Source of the DNA: Paraburkholderia eburnea
Lineage (GTDB): Bacteria; Pseudomonadota; Gammaproteobacteria; Burkholderiales; Burkholderiaceae
Direction: 5' to 3'
DNA: 64,000 nucleotides
NCBI RefSeq assembly: GCF_002917095.1
Contig: NZ_PQGA01000013.1
Coordinates: forward strand, 101,317 to 165,316
Part shown: one piece after another, positions 17,344 through 25,710 of the stretch
How the letters are laid out: the number at the start of each line of letters is the position of its first letter
Numbering within the stretch: the first letter of the stretch is position 1
Position numbers and translations under genes: made by a program
The notes under the pieces: model-generated
Seen by the model: only the letters and a program-made list of their open reading frames with translations
Databases searched by the model: none
What the model was told of the DNA's origin: nothing

Positions 17344-18168
17344 TTACGCGAGTTCAGGGTAGCCGAGCGCGCGGGCCTCGTCGGCGTATTGTTCGATGCG
17401 CGCGTAGTCTGCCGCCGCGAGGCGCACGAAGCCGCGCAGGCGCAGCGTCCGGGCGCGTTGCGCATCGGCGGCGCAGGCAGCGTCGAGCGCATCGCGCAGC
17501 AACGCAGCGTGTTGCTCCGGCACCGTGCGCGAGGCGATGAAAGGCAGTCCCGGCGCAGCGGCGCTCACGCCGATCGTGCGAATGTCGTCCAGCAACTCCG
17601 GCAGCGCATCGCGCACGTAGGCCAGCGTCACGCAATCGATGGCCGCTACCTCCGCTTCGCCCGCGCCTAGCGCGCGCAACGCGTTGAGATGCGAGCCGAC
17701 CCACTCAATCGACGAGAAGAAGCGCCCGTCATGCGCATGGGGCGCGACGGCGTGGCGCAGGGCGTTCATGCCGCTGTGCGAATCGGGGCCGTTACAGGCG
17801 GCGCGCAGGCCCCGGCAGGCCGCGAGCGATACCGCGCCGGCATCCCACGCGCGTGCCGAGACGACGAGCACGCTGCGATAGAAAGCGCCTTCGCAGCCTT
17901 CGACGTCGAAGGCGGGCGTGGCGAGCAGATGGACGGCATTCGCGACGCCCAACATGCGATAGGGAAAGCCACATGTCTGCGAGAGCAGCAGATCGGGGCG
18001 ACGCCAGAGCGTGAGCAGGTCGTGGGGGAACGCAGCAGGGAGGTCCACCTCGCGCGGGCCGCCTGCCTGCGCAAAGGCATCGAGCGTATCGCGCAGCAGC
18101 GCGCGCCACAGCGCGTCGTGCTGCGGGGTGACGTTATACATCGGCAGGGCGGCGATCCAGTGGCTCAT
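17344..18168 (-). CDS. PhnD-like substrate-binding-fold protein without signal peptide
   Basis: 274 residues related to periplasmic phosphate/phosphonate-binding proteins (PF12974): IAALPMYNVTPQHDALW at the N-terminus, LLSQTCGFPYRML, the central RAACNGPDSHSGMNALRHAV near 128-148, IEWVGSHLNALRALGAGEAEVAAID, and SRTVPEQHAALLRDAL. Unlike transported PhnD proteins it begins directly with the fold, with no signal peptide or lipobox, so it may stay in the cytoplasm as a ligand sensor or scavenger. There is no transporter or kinase nearby. Its function cannot be assigned. It is divergent from the desaturase with a 67-base gap. Confidence 0.7.
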   Translation of the reverse strand: MSHWIAALPMYNVTPQHDALWRALLRDTLDAFAQAGGPREVDLPAAFPHDLLTLWRRPDLLLSQTCGFPYRMLGVANAVHLLATPAFDVEGCEGAFYRSVLVVSARAWDAGAVSLAACRGLRAACNGPDSHSGMNALRHAVAPHAHDGRFFSSIEWVGSHLNALRALGAGEAEVAAIDCVTLAYVRDALPELLDDIRTIGVSAAAPGLPFIASRTVPEQHAALLRDALDAACAADAQRARTLRLRGFVRLAAADYARIEQYADEARALGYPELA

Positions 18169-18235
18169 CGTGACAGTTTAGATAAATGTGGGCAATTGCG
18201 GGCCAAGGTAAGCGAACGGACCCGTGCAGGGAATC

Positions 18236-19243
18236 ATGGCTGAATATTTCGATACCGATCACGCGCGCGATGTTGCCGCGCTGCAAGCGGGCCTGGCCGC
18301 CCGCACCGAATGGCCTACGTGGCTGTTAATCGCCGCTGTGTATGGCGGCTGGGTGTGCACTGTATGGCTGTTGCACCGCCATTTGCTTTCGCTGGCGGGC
18401 GCGACGCCGCTCTTCGTGCTGCTCTGCACATGGCATATGTCGATGCAACACGAGTTGCTGCACGGTCATCCCACACGCCTGGCATGGCTAAACAGATTAT
18501 TGGGCTATCCGCCGCTCGCGATCTGGTTTCCCTACACGCTCTATCGCGACACGCATCTCGAACATCATCGCGATGAGGCGCTCACGCTCCCCGGACTCGA
18601 CCCCGAAAGCAACTACGTGCCCGCCGAACGCTGGCAGCAATGGCCGGCGTGGCGTCGCGCCTTGTGGCAGGCGCGCAAACGCTTCGTGGGACGAATGCTG
18701 GTGGGGCCGCCGATGAGCGCGGCGGCCGTGACCGCGACCGCGTGGCGCGCGCTGCGCGAGGGCGACCGCCGTTATGCGCCGATGTGGATCGCACACGGGA
18801 TCAGCGTCGCCGCGCTGCTGTTCGTCCTCGACGTATGGGCTGGCGTGCCGTGGTGGTACTACCTGCTGGCCATTACCTGGCCCGCGCTGTCGATCGCGAC
18901 GATCCGCTCGCTCTACGAACATCGCGCCGCGCCGGAGCCGAAGGCGCGCATCGTCATCAACGAAGCCGGCTTTGTGATGCGCCTGCTGTTCCTCAACAAC
19001 AATTACCATCTTGTGCATCACGATCTGCCCGCGTTGCCCTGGTACTGCCTGCCGCGCGCCTGGCGTCTACGACGCGAGGCCTATGCGCACAAGTGCGGCC
19101 ATTTCGTGATTCGCGGCGGCTATGGCGAACTGCTGCGCCGGTTTGCATGGCGCGCGACCGACGCGGTCGTGCACCCGTTCGATGCTGCGAACGAAGTGCA
19201 CGGCGCTCAAGCCGTTCAAGACGAAAATCGTATCGCGGCTTGA
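18236..19243 (+). CDS. Membrane fatty acid desaturase
   Basis: 335-residue di-iron membrane desaturase/hydroxylase. The three histidine boxes are HELLHGH (72-78), HLEHH (107-111) and HLVHH (258-262), spaced as in acyl desaturases, with hydrophobic segments at about 30-70 and 185-220. It would insert a double bond into, or hydroxylate, an acyl chain at the inner membrane, needing reduced ferredoxin or another electron donor not encoded nearby. I start at ATG 18236, behind GCAGGGAATC, instead of the GTG at 18224. The ends of this gene and the convergent APC gene are 4 bases apart. Confidence 0.85.
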   Translation: MAEYFDTDHARDVAALQAGLAARTEWPTWLLIAAVYGGWVCTVWLLHRHLLSLAGATPLFVLLCTWHMSMQHELLHGHPTRLAWLNRLLGYPPLAIWFPYTLYRDTHLEHHRDEALTLPGLDPESNYVPAERWQQWPAWRRALWQARKRFVGRMLVGPPMSAAAVTATAWRALREGDRRYAPMWIAHGISVAALLFVLDVWAGVPWWYYLLAITWPALSIATIRSLYEHRAAPEPKARIVINEAGFVMRLLFLNNNYHLVHHDLPALPWYCLPRAWRLRREAYAHKCGHFVIRGGYGELLRRFAWRATDAVVHPFDAANEVHGAQAVQDENRIAA

Positions 19244-19247
19244 CGCA

Positions 19248-20723
19248 TTACGTTGCCGAAGCGGGCAGCGCCACCGGCTGTGCTTCGAGGTCTTGCGGCG
19301 CGCCTTCTTCGGCGAGTTCGGCCTCGATATCGTGCAGACGATGCGGCGCCAGGATGCGCAGCGCGACGAACCATGCGAAGCCGGCGGCCAGCAGCGCCGC
19401 GAATACGTAGGGCAGCACGGCATAGGCACCCGGCGCAGCGGGATAAATGCTGCCGACGAACGGAATGGCGATGAGCACGACCGCAATCACGCTGATCGCG
19501 ATATGCAGGGGCTTGAGTTCACCGCGGCGGCGCAGGAAAACCGGCGCGGCAATCGCGACGATCACATAGGTCAGCAGAAAGCCGAACGTGGCGATCGTGC
19601 TCAGATAACCGTAAGCATCGAACAGCGACGTGCCGCGCAACTGAAACACCACGCCAACCACAAGCGAAAGCAGTGCGATCAGCGTCACGGCCACATGAGG
19701 CGTGGCGTTGCCCGCGTGCGCGCGGCCCGTTGCCGAGTGCAGCAGCCCTTGACGCGCGAAGGTGTAAAGCAGCCGCGCGGCGGCGTTGATCGAAGAGAAG
19801 AACGCCGCGAAGAAGCTCAGCGCCACGCCCGCGTCGATCAGTACGCCGAGCGCGCCCAGATGGATGCCGTGCGCCACGGCCGAGAGCGGCGCGTTAGCCT
19901 GGTCGAGCGGCGTGGCCGCGCCTTGAAACAATGCGACGAGCCCATACGAAGCGGCGAGAAAGAGCGCTGCCGGCCCAAGAATACTGACGATCACGGCGCG
20001 CGGAATCAGGCGGAACGGTTCGCGCGCCTCGACGCCCAATGCGGTGACGCTCTCGAAGCCCGTGAAGCTGAAGAAGGCGAGCACCATGCCCAGGCGCAAC
20101 TGGTCGGGCTTGACGGCGGCGAGCGAAAGCTGCTGCGGATCGACCCAACGATGATGCAGGAACAGCGCCGCGCCGATCACGAACAGGATCAGCACGACGG
20201 TGCTCAACTCGATCCAGAGCGTCGTGCGCGTGGACAGACGGATATCGCGCCAGGTGATGAACCACGCGCCGATCGTGACGGCCACGGTGATGGCAATCGA
20301 CGCGACGAGACCCGTGCCCGCTGCGCCGACGCCGACGTCCTTGAACAGTACGACGACTTCGTTGACGGTGCCCTGCAGGATACCTGCCGCGCCGATGCCA
20401 TAGGCAATCAGCAGCGACCAGCCCGCAATCACGCCCCAGATCGGGCCGAGTCCGCGTGCTGCATAGGTGTAGAGCGCGCCGGGCGAAGCGGTGCGTTTGG
20501 CGAATTGCGTGATGCTCCATGAGGCAAACAGCAGGCCGATGGTGGCAAGCAGATAGGCGAGCCAGGTGCCGTTTCCGGCGGTGGCAAATACGGCGGGAAT
20601 CAACAGGCCGGCGCCGCCGGCCGCGCCGACAAGGCCAATCGATTGTGCAATCAATTCGGATAGCGAAAGATAACCGCGACGCAGCGCGCCGCCGTCTCCC
20701 GCCTGGGCGGCGAGTTCGGTCAT
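19248..20723 (-). CDS. APC-superfamily amino acid permease
   Basis: 491-residue amino acid/polyamine/organocation permease. It opens with LSLSELIAQSIGLVGAAGGAG, the unwound first-helix glycine region that contacts substrate, and has about 12 hydrophobic segments with FFSFTGFESVTALGVEAREPFRLIP in the sixth-helix region. The C-terminus is charged and cytoplasmic. It probably imports an amino acid or amine by proton symport; the substrate is unknown. It lies directly upstream of, and on the same strand as, the flavin oxidoreductase pair's 3' end (69 bases), but appears to be a separate transcription unit. Confidence 0.85.
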   Translation of the reverse strand: MTELAAQAGDGGALRRGYLSLSELIAQSIGLVGAAGGAGLLIPAVFATAGNGTWLAYLLATIGLLFASWSITQFAKRTASPGALYTYAARGLGPIWGVIAGWSLLIAYGIGAAGILQGTVNEVVVLFKDVGVGAAGTGLVASIAITVAVTIGAWFITWRDIRLSTRTTLWIELSTVVLILFVIGAALFLHHRWVDPQQLSLAAVKPDQLRLGMVLAFFSFTGFESVTALGVEAREPFRLIPRAVIVSILGPAALFLAASYGLVALFQGAATPLDQANAPLSAVAHGIHLGALGVLIDAGVALSFFAAFFSSINAAARLLYTFARQGLLHSATGRAHAGNATPHVAVTLIALLSLVVGVVFQLRGTSLFDAYGYLSTIATFGFLLTYVIVAIAAPVFLRRRGELKPLHIAISVIAVVLIAIPFVGSIYPAAPGAYAVLPYVFAALLAAGFAWFVALRILAPHRLHDIEAELAEEGAPQDLEAQPVALPASAT

Positions 20724-20791
20724 GATGTAGGGTCCAGAAAAATTGTGAGCAGAAGTATCCCGCGCCGGCTGAGCGGCGCGGGTGGGTACGG

Positions 20792-22210
20792 TCAGGCTGT
20801 TTCGGCAGCTTCGGCCGTGTGCGGGGCCGCTGCGGCTTCGCGTTTCACGCGTTCGATATCGCGGTATTGCGCGGCCGGGTGATCGTCGGGCAGCGTCGCA
20901 CCCTTGCCAAAGAGTTTTTCGCGCAAGGTGCCGGGCGCGTATTCACGCGCATAGACGCCACGACGCTGCAATTCGGGCACGAGATGCTGGACGATGTCCT
21001 CGAAGGTCTCGTGTGCGATCGCGTAGGCCAGATTGAAGCCATCGACGTCGGTGTGCTCGACCCATTGTTGCAGGATGTCCGCGACGGTCGAAGGCGAGCC
21101 CACGAAAACAGGCCCGAGACCGCCTACGCCGCCCCAGCGGGCCAGTTCCTCGATGGTCCACGCCTTGTCGCCGCCCGCGAGATGTTCGACGGCGGAGACG
21201 ATCGCATTGGTCTCCACGCGGCGCACCGTATCGGTCGGCAGATACTGGCCGAAGTCGATGCCGGTCCAGCCGGACATGAAGACGAGCGAGCCGTCGTAGG
21301 AGACGTAACGCTGGTATTCCTCGAACTTCGCCTGAGCTTTTTCGTCGGTTTCGTCGACGATCACCGTGACGAGGTTGTAGATCAGCAGCTTGCGCGGATC
21401 GCGGCCCGCGAGCGCGGCCTGGCGGCGCACTTCGGCCACATAGTCGCGTAGCAGCGTCTGCGTGGGCGCGGCGACGAACACACATTCCGCGTGCTGTGCC
21501 GCGAAGGTTTTGCCGGGACCGGACGCGCCGGCCTGGAACAGTACCGGGGTGCGCTGCGGCGAAGGCTCGCACAGGTGATAACCTGGTACTTCGAAGTATT
21601 TGCCCTTGTGGCCGATCTCATGCACCTTTTCCGGGTGCGTGAACACGCCCTTCTCGCGGTCGCGCACGACCGCGCCGTCCTCCCAGCTGCCTTCGAAGAG
21701 CTTGTAGAGCACTTCCACGTATTCGGCGGCCACTTCGTAGCGGTTGTTGTGATCGGCAAGACCACTCTGGCCGACGTTTTTCGCGCCGCTTTCGAGGTAG
21801 GACGTCACCACGTTCCAGGCCAGCCGCCCCTTGGTGTGGTGATCCGCCGTGGAAAGGCGGCGCGCGAAGGTGTACGGGTGCTCGAAGCTGGTCGACGCCG
21901 TGATGCCGATGCCCAGATGCTCGGTCGCCAGTGCGAGCGGCGCGGCCAGTTGCAGCGGATCGTTCACGGGAATCTGCGCGGCCTGATGCAGCGCATGATA
22001 GTTGCCGCCCTTATAGACGTCGTAATAGCCAATCACATCGGCGATAAAAATCGCGTCGAACAGGCCGCGTTCGAGAATCTTCGCGAGATCGGTCCAGTAT
22101 TCGAGGTCCTTGTACTGCCACGAGCGGTCGCGCGGATGACGCCAGAGGCCCGGCGACTGATGGCCCACGCAGTTCATTTCAAACGCGTTGAAACGGATGG
22201 TCTTGCTCAT
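20792..22210 (-). CDS. FMN-dependent monooxygenase, DszA/NtaA/SnaA family
   Basis: 472-residue class C flavin monooxygenase with a bacterial-luciferase fold. Family blocks are SPGLWRHPRD near 18-27, LAKILERGLFDAIFIADV near 43-60, GRLAWNVVTSYL, the long NTA-type insertion, ARNAE/AAQHAECVFVA and FVGSPSTVADILQQW. Relatives open sulfones (DszA), nitrilotriacetate (NtaA) or pristinamycin using FMNH2 from a separate reductase, which is not seen here. I start at the ATG 22208-22210, where homology begins. It follows the DszC/SfnB-type gene by 5 bases, so the two are co-transcribed and divergent from a sulfonate ABC transporter. The joint substrate is probably an organosulfur compound (inference). 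Confidence 0.87.
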   Translation of the reverse strand: MSKTIRFNAFEMNCVGHQSPGLWRHPRDRSWQYKDLEYWTDLAKILERGLFDAIFIADVIGYYDVYKGGNYHALHQAAQIPVNDPLQLAAPLALATEHLGIGITASTSFEHPYTFARRLSTADHHTKGRLAWNVVTSYLESGAKNVGQSGLADHNNRYEVAAEYVEVLYKLFEGSWEDGAVVRDREKGVFTHPEKVHEIGHKGKYFEVPGYHLCEPSPQRTPVLFQAGASGPGKTFAAQHAECVFVAAPTQTLLRDYVAEVRRQAALAGRDPRKLLIYNLVTVIVDETDEKAQAKFEEYQRYVSYDGSLVFMSGWTGIDFGQYLPTDTVRRVETNAIVSAVEHLAGGDKAWTIEELARWGGVGGLGPVFVGSPSTVADILQQWVEHTDVDGFNLAYAIAHETFEDIVQHLVPELQRRGVYAREYAPGTLREKLFGKGATLPDDHPAAQYRDIERVKREAAAAPHTAEAAETA

Positions 22211-22215
22211 GGTGC

Positions 22216-23463
22216 TCACTTGCTCCCACGGCCGGGGCCGTTGCCGATCTGCCATTCGAAGGGCGGCTCGGTGCCGTTGATGGCCCAATCGCCGACGATG
22301 CGTGCCTTGTAGACGAGCGGATTGTGCGACGACACCGTGCGCGCGTTGCGCCAGTGACGGTCGAGCCCGAGGCGCTTGCTGATCGCCGATGCGCCGAGCG
22401 CGTCGAACAGATGCGTCGCCGCGCGCAAGGCGAGTTCCGAAGTCACGAGCTGGCTTTGCGCCGATGCGATTTCCGCTTCGACGTTGGCCGCGTGTTCGGC
22501 TGCATCGTCGTGGCCGAAGCGGGCCACATAGGCGCGCTGTGCGGGTTCGGCGGATTGCAGGGCGACGGCTTGCGCGGCGTAGGCCCACGAGGCGATCTCG
22601 CCCACCACCTGCTGGATCTGCGCGTCCTCGCTCACATGCGGCGCGTTGCCGTGACTATAGACGCGCGTGCGGTTGCGCACCAGCGTGGCGGCGTCGCGCT
22701 TCACGGCTTCGGCAATGCCGGCAAGCGTGGCGACGTGAAAGAGCTGATAGAACGCGGTCTGATATTTGAAGCGGCGCGAAAAATCGATGATGTTGCGCGG
22801 CTCGACCACGGCGTCCTTGAAATGTGTCGTGCCGCTGCCCGTGGTGGTCTGGCCGAAGCCGTCCCAGTCGTCCTCGCGCACGACGCCGTTTTGCTGCGTG
22901 CTCACGGCGGCGATGATGTTGCTGCCGTCTTCCTCGCGCTGCGCATAGACGTCGATCCATTCGGCGTAGATGCTGCCGGTACTGTAGTACTTCGAACCAT
23001 TCAGGAAGTAGCGGCCATCGCGCTGCGCGACCTTTGTCTTCGTCTGGCCAACAGCGACGTCGCCCACTTCGGTCCAGGCGCTGCCGACGATCTGGCCGCT
23101 TGCGAAGCGGTCGAACCACGCGCGCTGATCGGCGTCGGACGGCACGTTGAGCCAGTCTTCCACGAAGGCGAAATGCGCGCGCAACGCTTGCGGCAGATTC
23201 GAATCGGCCGCGGCCAGTTCGATCAGCAGGCGGAATAGTTGCGGGATCGATGCGCCCGCGCCGCCGTATTGCACGGGAATGCGTACCGCGCCGAAGCCCG
23301 CGGCCTTGAGCGCGGCGATGGCTTCGTGCGGCAGGATGCGTTCGCGGTCGCGCTGCGCGGCGCCGCTTGCGATTTCGGCGAAGATCGGCCGGAACCGGGT
23401 CGCGAGGGTGTCGTAATCGGTGCCCGTGGAAAGTGCGTTGTCGTCGGGTCTGGATGCAGTCAT
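22216..23463 (-). CDS. DszC/SfnB-type flavin monooxygenase (acyl-CoA dehydrogenase fold)
   Basis: 415-residue flavoprotein resembling the sulfide/sulfoxide monooxygenase DszC and SfnB. It has RDRERILPHEAIAALKAAGF near 38-57, VQYGGAGASIPQLF, the central SAWTEVGD strand, GRYFLNGSKYYSTGS, DDWDGFGQTTTGSGT near 205-219, and LDRHWRNARTVSSHNPL at the C-terminus. A paralogue of the sfnB gene at 14763. AGAGGAAG precedes the ATG 23461-23463. A partner FMNH2-using enzyme, DszA-like, follows immediately. Stepwise S-oxidation followed by C-S cleavage is a reasonable model by analogy to DszC then DszA. Confidence 0.85.
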   Translation of the reverse strand: MTASRPDDNALSTGTDYDTLATRFRPIFAEIASGAAQRDRERILPHEAIAALKAAGFGAVRIPVQYGGAGASIPQLFRLLIELAAADSNLPQALRAHFAFVEDWLNVPSDADQRAWFDRFASGQIVGSAWTEVGDVAVGQTKTKVAQRDGRYFLNGSKYYSTGSIYAEWIDVYAQREEDGSNIIAAVSTQQNGVVREDDWDGFGQTTTGSGTTHFKDAVVEPRNIIDFSRRFKYQTAFYQLFHVATLAGIAEAVKRDAATLVRNRTRVYSHGNAPHVSEDAQIQQVVGEIASWAYAAQAVALQSAEPAQRAYVARFGHDDAAEHAANVEAEIASAQSQLVTSELALRAATHLFDALGASAISKRLGLDRHWRNARTVSSHNPLVYKARIVGDWAINGTEPPFEWQIGNGPGRGSK

Positions 23464-23792
23464 GCTGTCTTCCTCTTTACTGTCTTCGTCGGTGGAGGCG
23501 CGTGGGTGGCCGCACGGGCGAGGCCACACCAACTCACGAAGAGCCTCCGATGGCGTGAGCGACGAGTATAGAAAGGCGCGCAGCGGCGTTCCAATAACGG
23601 ATTCTCGAAACGTTATCGGCGCTATCGATTTGCATTCTTAAAGTGCTTTTAAAGCCCTGGGGCCGCGCGAATATCGATTTCCCTGCTTTCCATGTGAGCG
23701 AATCTTGGTTCTGTTCCAGCGCGGATTTTTCTAAGCTCGGAGATTGTGCGGTTATGCCGCCCAATACGCTACGCATAACAACGGGAAAACAG
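23464..23792. promoter_or_regulatory. Divergent control region of the desulfurisation and ssu operons
   Basis: 329 bases without a credible gene separate two divergent operons that both point to organosulfur use, so promoters for each must lie here. The most marked element is the dyad ATAACG-N11-CGTTAT at 23594-23616. Two TTAAA motifs (23638-23642 and 23649-23653) lie beside it. I found no sigma-54 -24/-12 element, although sfn genes in pseudomonads use one. Confidence 0.6.
23594..23616. promoter_or_regulatory. Candidate LysR-type operator, ATAACG-N11-CGTTAT
   Basis: Perfect 6-bp inverted arms with 11 bases between them, lying 131 bases from the oxidoreductase start and 176 from the ssu start. 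The arrangement suits a LysR-type sulfur regulator such as CysB or SsuR; identity is inferred. Confidence 0.45.
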
Positions 23793-24827
23793 ATGAGCAA
23801 TCAAACGACAAAACTGACGCTATGGCGTCGAATCGCTGCGCCGTTGCGCAGCTGGCGCAAACTCGCGGCGCTCGCGCTGGTGACGGTGCCCGCTGTTTCC
23901 GCGTGGGCGGCAGGCGCCGCGCCTGCTGAAATCAAGCTCGACTACGCCTACTATTCGCCGGAAAGTCTGGTGATCAAGCGCAACGGCTGGCTCGAGCAGG
24001 CATTCGCGCCGGATCATACGCAAGTGCGCTGGGTGCTCAGTCTCGGCAGCAATCGCGCGCTGGAATACCTGAATAGCGGAGCGATCGACATGGGTTCGAC
24101 AGCGGGACTTGCGGCGGTGCTGGCCAAGGCCAACGGCAATCCCATCAAGACGGTCTATATTTTCTCGCGCCCCGAATGGACGGCGCTGGTCGTGCGCAAG
24201 GATTCGCCGATCAAGACGCTGGCCGATCTCAAGGGCAAGAAGATCGCGGCGACCAAGGGCACCGATCCCTATCTCTTCACGCTGCGCGCGCTGCATACGG
24301 TGGGTCTATCGCGCGACGACGTGGAAATCGTCAACCTTCAGCATCCCGACGGCCGTACGGCGCTCGTCAATGGACAGGTCGATGCGTGGGCGGGACTCGA
24401 TCCGCACATGGCCGCTGCGCAGGTCGACAATGGCGCGCGTTTGCTGTATCGCAACGTCGATTTCAATACCTGGGGATTCCTGAACGTTCGCGAAGACTTC
24501 CTCAAGCAATATCCCGATGCCGTCACCCGCGTGCTGAAGGTGTACGAACGCGCGCGTGTCTGGATTGGCGCACATCCGGATGAGGCCGCACAGATCGTCG
24601 CGGAAGATTCGAAGGTTTCGCTTGCGGTTGCGAAGCTGCAGCTGAGCCGCAACGACTTCAGCCAGCCCGAACCGGGGGAGACGCAGATCAAGGCGCTTCA
24701 GGCTGCTGCGCCGATCCTCACGCAGGAACAGCTCGTGAAGCCGGGCACCGATTTGAACCGCGTAATCGAGTCGCTGATCGACACGCAGGCGGCGCAGCCG
24801 GCGCTGGCTTCCGCGCAGCGTCAGTAA
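23793..24827 (+). CDS. ssuA: Aliphatic sulfonate-binding protein
   Basis: 344-residue periplasmic binding protein of the SsuA/NMT1 class. A long signal region with a basic n-part (WRRIAAPLRSWRK) ends AWA near 37-39. Mature motifs are DYAYYSPESLVIKRNGWLE, GSNRALEYLNSGAIDMGSTAG, DSPIKTLADLKGKKIAATKG and VDAWAGLDPHMAAA. I start at ATG 23793, behind ACGGGAAAAC. It differs clearly from the other three sulfonate-type binding proteins in the window, so its ligand may differ too. First gene of an ssuA-permease-ATPase operon. Confidence 0.9.
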   Translation: MSNQTTKLTLWRRIAAPLRSWRKLAALALVTVPAVSAWAAGAAPAEIKLDYAYYSPESLVIKRNGWLEQAFAPDHTQVRWVLSLGSNRALEYLNSGAIDMGSTAGLAAVLAKANGNPIKTVYIFSRPEWTALVVRKDSPIKTLADLKGKKIAATKGTDPYLFTLRALHTVGLSRDDVEIVNLQHPDGRTALVNGQVDAWAGLDPHMAAAQVDNGARLLYRNVDFNTWGFLNVREDFLKQYPDAVTRVLKVYERARVWIGAHPDEAAQIVAEDSKVSLAVAKLQLSRNDFSQPEPGETQIKALQAAAPILTQEQLVKPGTDLNRVIESLIDTQAAQPALASAQRQ

Positions 24828-24840
24828 GGGAGTTCAGGCG

Positions 24841-25710
24841 ATGGGAGCACTCGATGTAGAAGCCGGCGCGCGCGCGGTGGAGGGCGCTGTTGCGAAGAGT
24901 TCGCCGCAATCGACGCAACCATCGCCGCCATCTTTGTCATTGCCGCGCGGCTGGCGCATAGCCGGAGCGCTGCTGCCCGTAGCCTTCCTGCTTGCCATCG
25001 AAGCGCTCGTGCGTGCGCACGTGTTGCCCGACAACCTCGTGCCCGCGCCATCGGCGATCTTCGAAGCGCTTTGGCAATTGGGCAGCGCCCATCTGCTGCG
25101 CCATATCGCGGCTAGCACCGCGCGGGTGGCGGTGGGGTTCGGCTGCGGCGCGGCGCTGGCGATTGCGATCGGCGCGGCGATGGGTCTGAGCCGTCGTCTC
25201 GATGCGCTGCTCGATCCCAGTTTTCAGGCGTTGCGCGCGATTCCCTCGCTCGCCTGGGTGCCCGTATTGCTGTTGTGGATGGGGATCGACGAAGCGCCGA
25301 AGATCACACTCGTGGCGATCGGTGCGTTTTTCCCCGTGCATTTGAGCGTGGTGTCCGGTATTCGCAACGTGGACCGCAAGCTCGTGGAGCTGGGCGCGAT
25401 TTATCGCCTGCCGCCGTGGCGGCTTTTTCTGCGCATTCTCCTGCCCGCCGCCTTGCCGCAGATTTTCACGGGCTTGCGTACGGGGCTTGCGGTGTCGTGG
25501 ATGTTTGTCGTCGCCGCCGAACTGATCGCCGCGACGCGCGGACTAGGCTATTTGCTCAGCGATGGGCGAGAGACGGGGCGGCCCGACGTCGTATTCGGCG
25601 CCATTATTTTGCTGGGCCTGTTCGGCAAACTCACGGATAGCGCGATGCGCGCGCTCGAATCACGCGTGCTGGCCTGGCGCGATACGGCCCAGGAAGGAGA
25701 GCGCACATGA
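24841..25710 (+). CDS. ssuC: Sulfonate ABC transporter permease
   Basis: 289-residue inner-membrane permease. After a Ser/Pro-rich cytoplasmic N-terminus, hydrophobic segments begin at about 38-57. RAIPSLAWVPVLLLWMGIDEAPK and the EAA loop (LGAIYRLPPWRLFLRILLP then AALPQIFTGLRTGL) are typical of SsuC, as is AAELIAATRGLGYLLSDGRE near the end. It begins 13 bases after ssuA and overlaps the ATPase gene by 4 bases (ATGA). Confidence 0.92.
   Translation: MGALDVEAGARAVEGAVAKSSPQSTQPSPPSLSLPRGWRIAGALLPVAFLLAIEALVRAHVLPDNLVPAPSAIFEALWQLGSAHLLRHIAASTARVAVGFGCGAALAIAIGAAMGLSRRLDALLDPSFQALRAIPSLAWVPVLLLWMGIDEAPKITLVAIGAFFPVHLSVVSGIRNVDRKLVELGAIYRLPPWRLFLRILLPAALPQIFTGLRTGLAVSWMFVVAAELIAATRGLGYLLSDGRETGRPDVVFGAIILLGLFGKLTDSAMRALESRVLAWRDTAQEGERT

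Noticed and set aside
19122..20522. A 466-codon plus-strand open frame opposite the APC permease
   Set aside because: Low-complexity Arg/Glu/His sequence mirroring permease codons.
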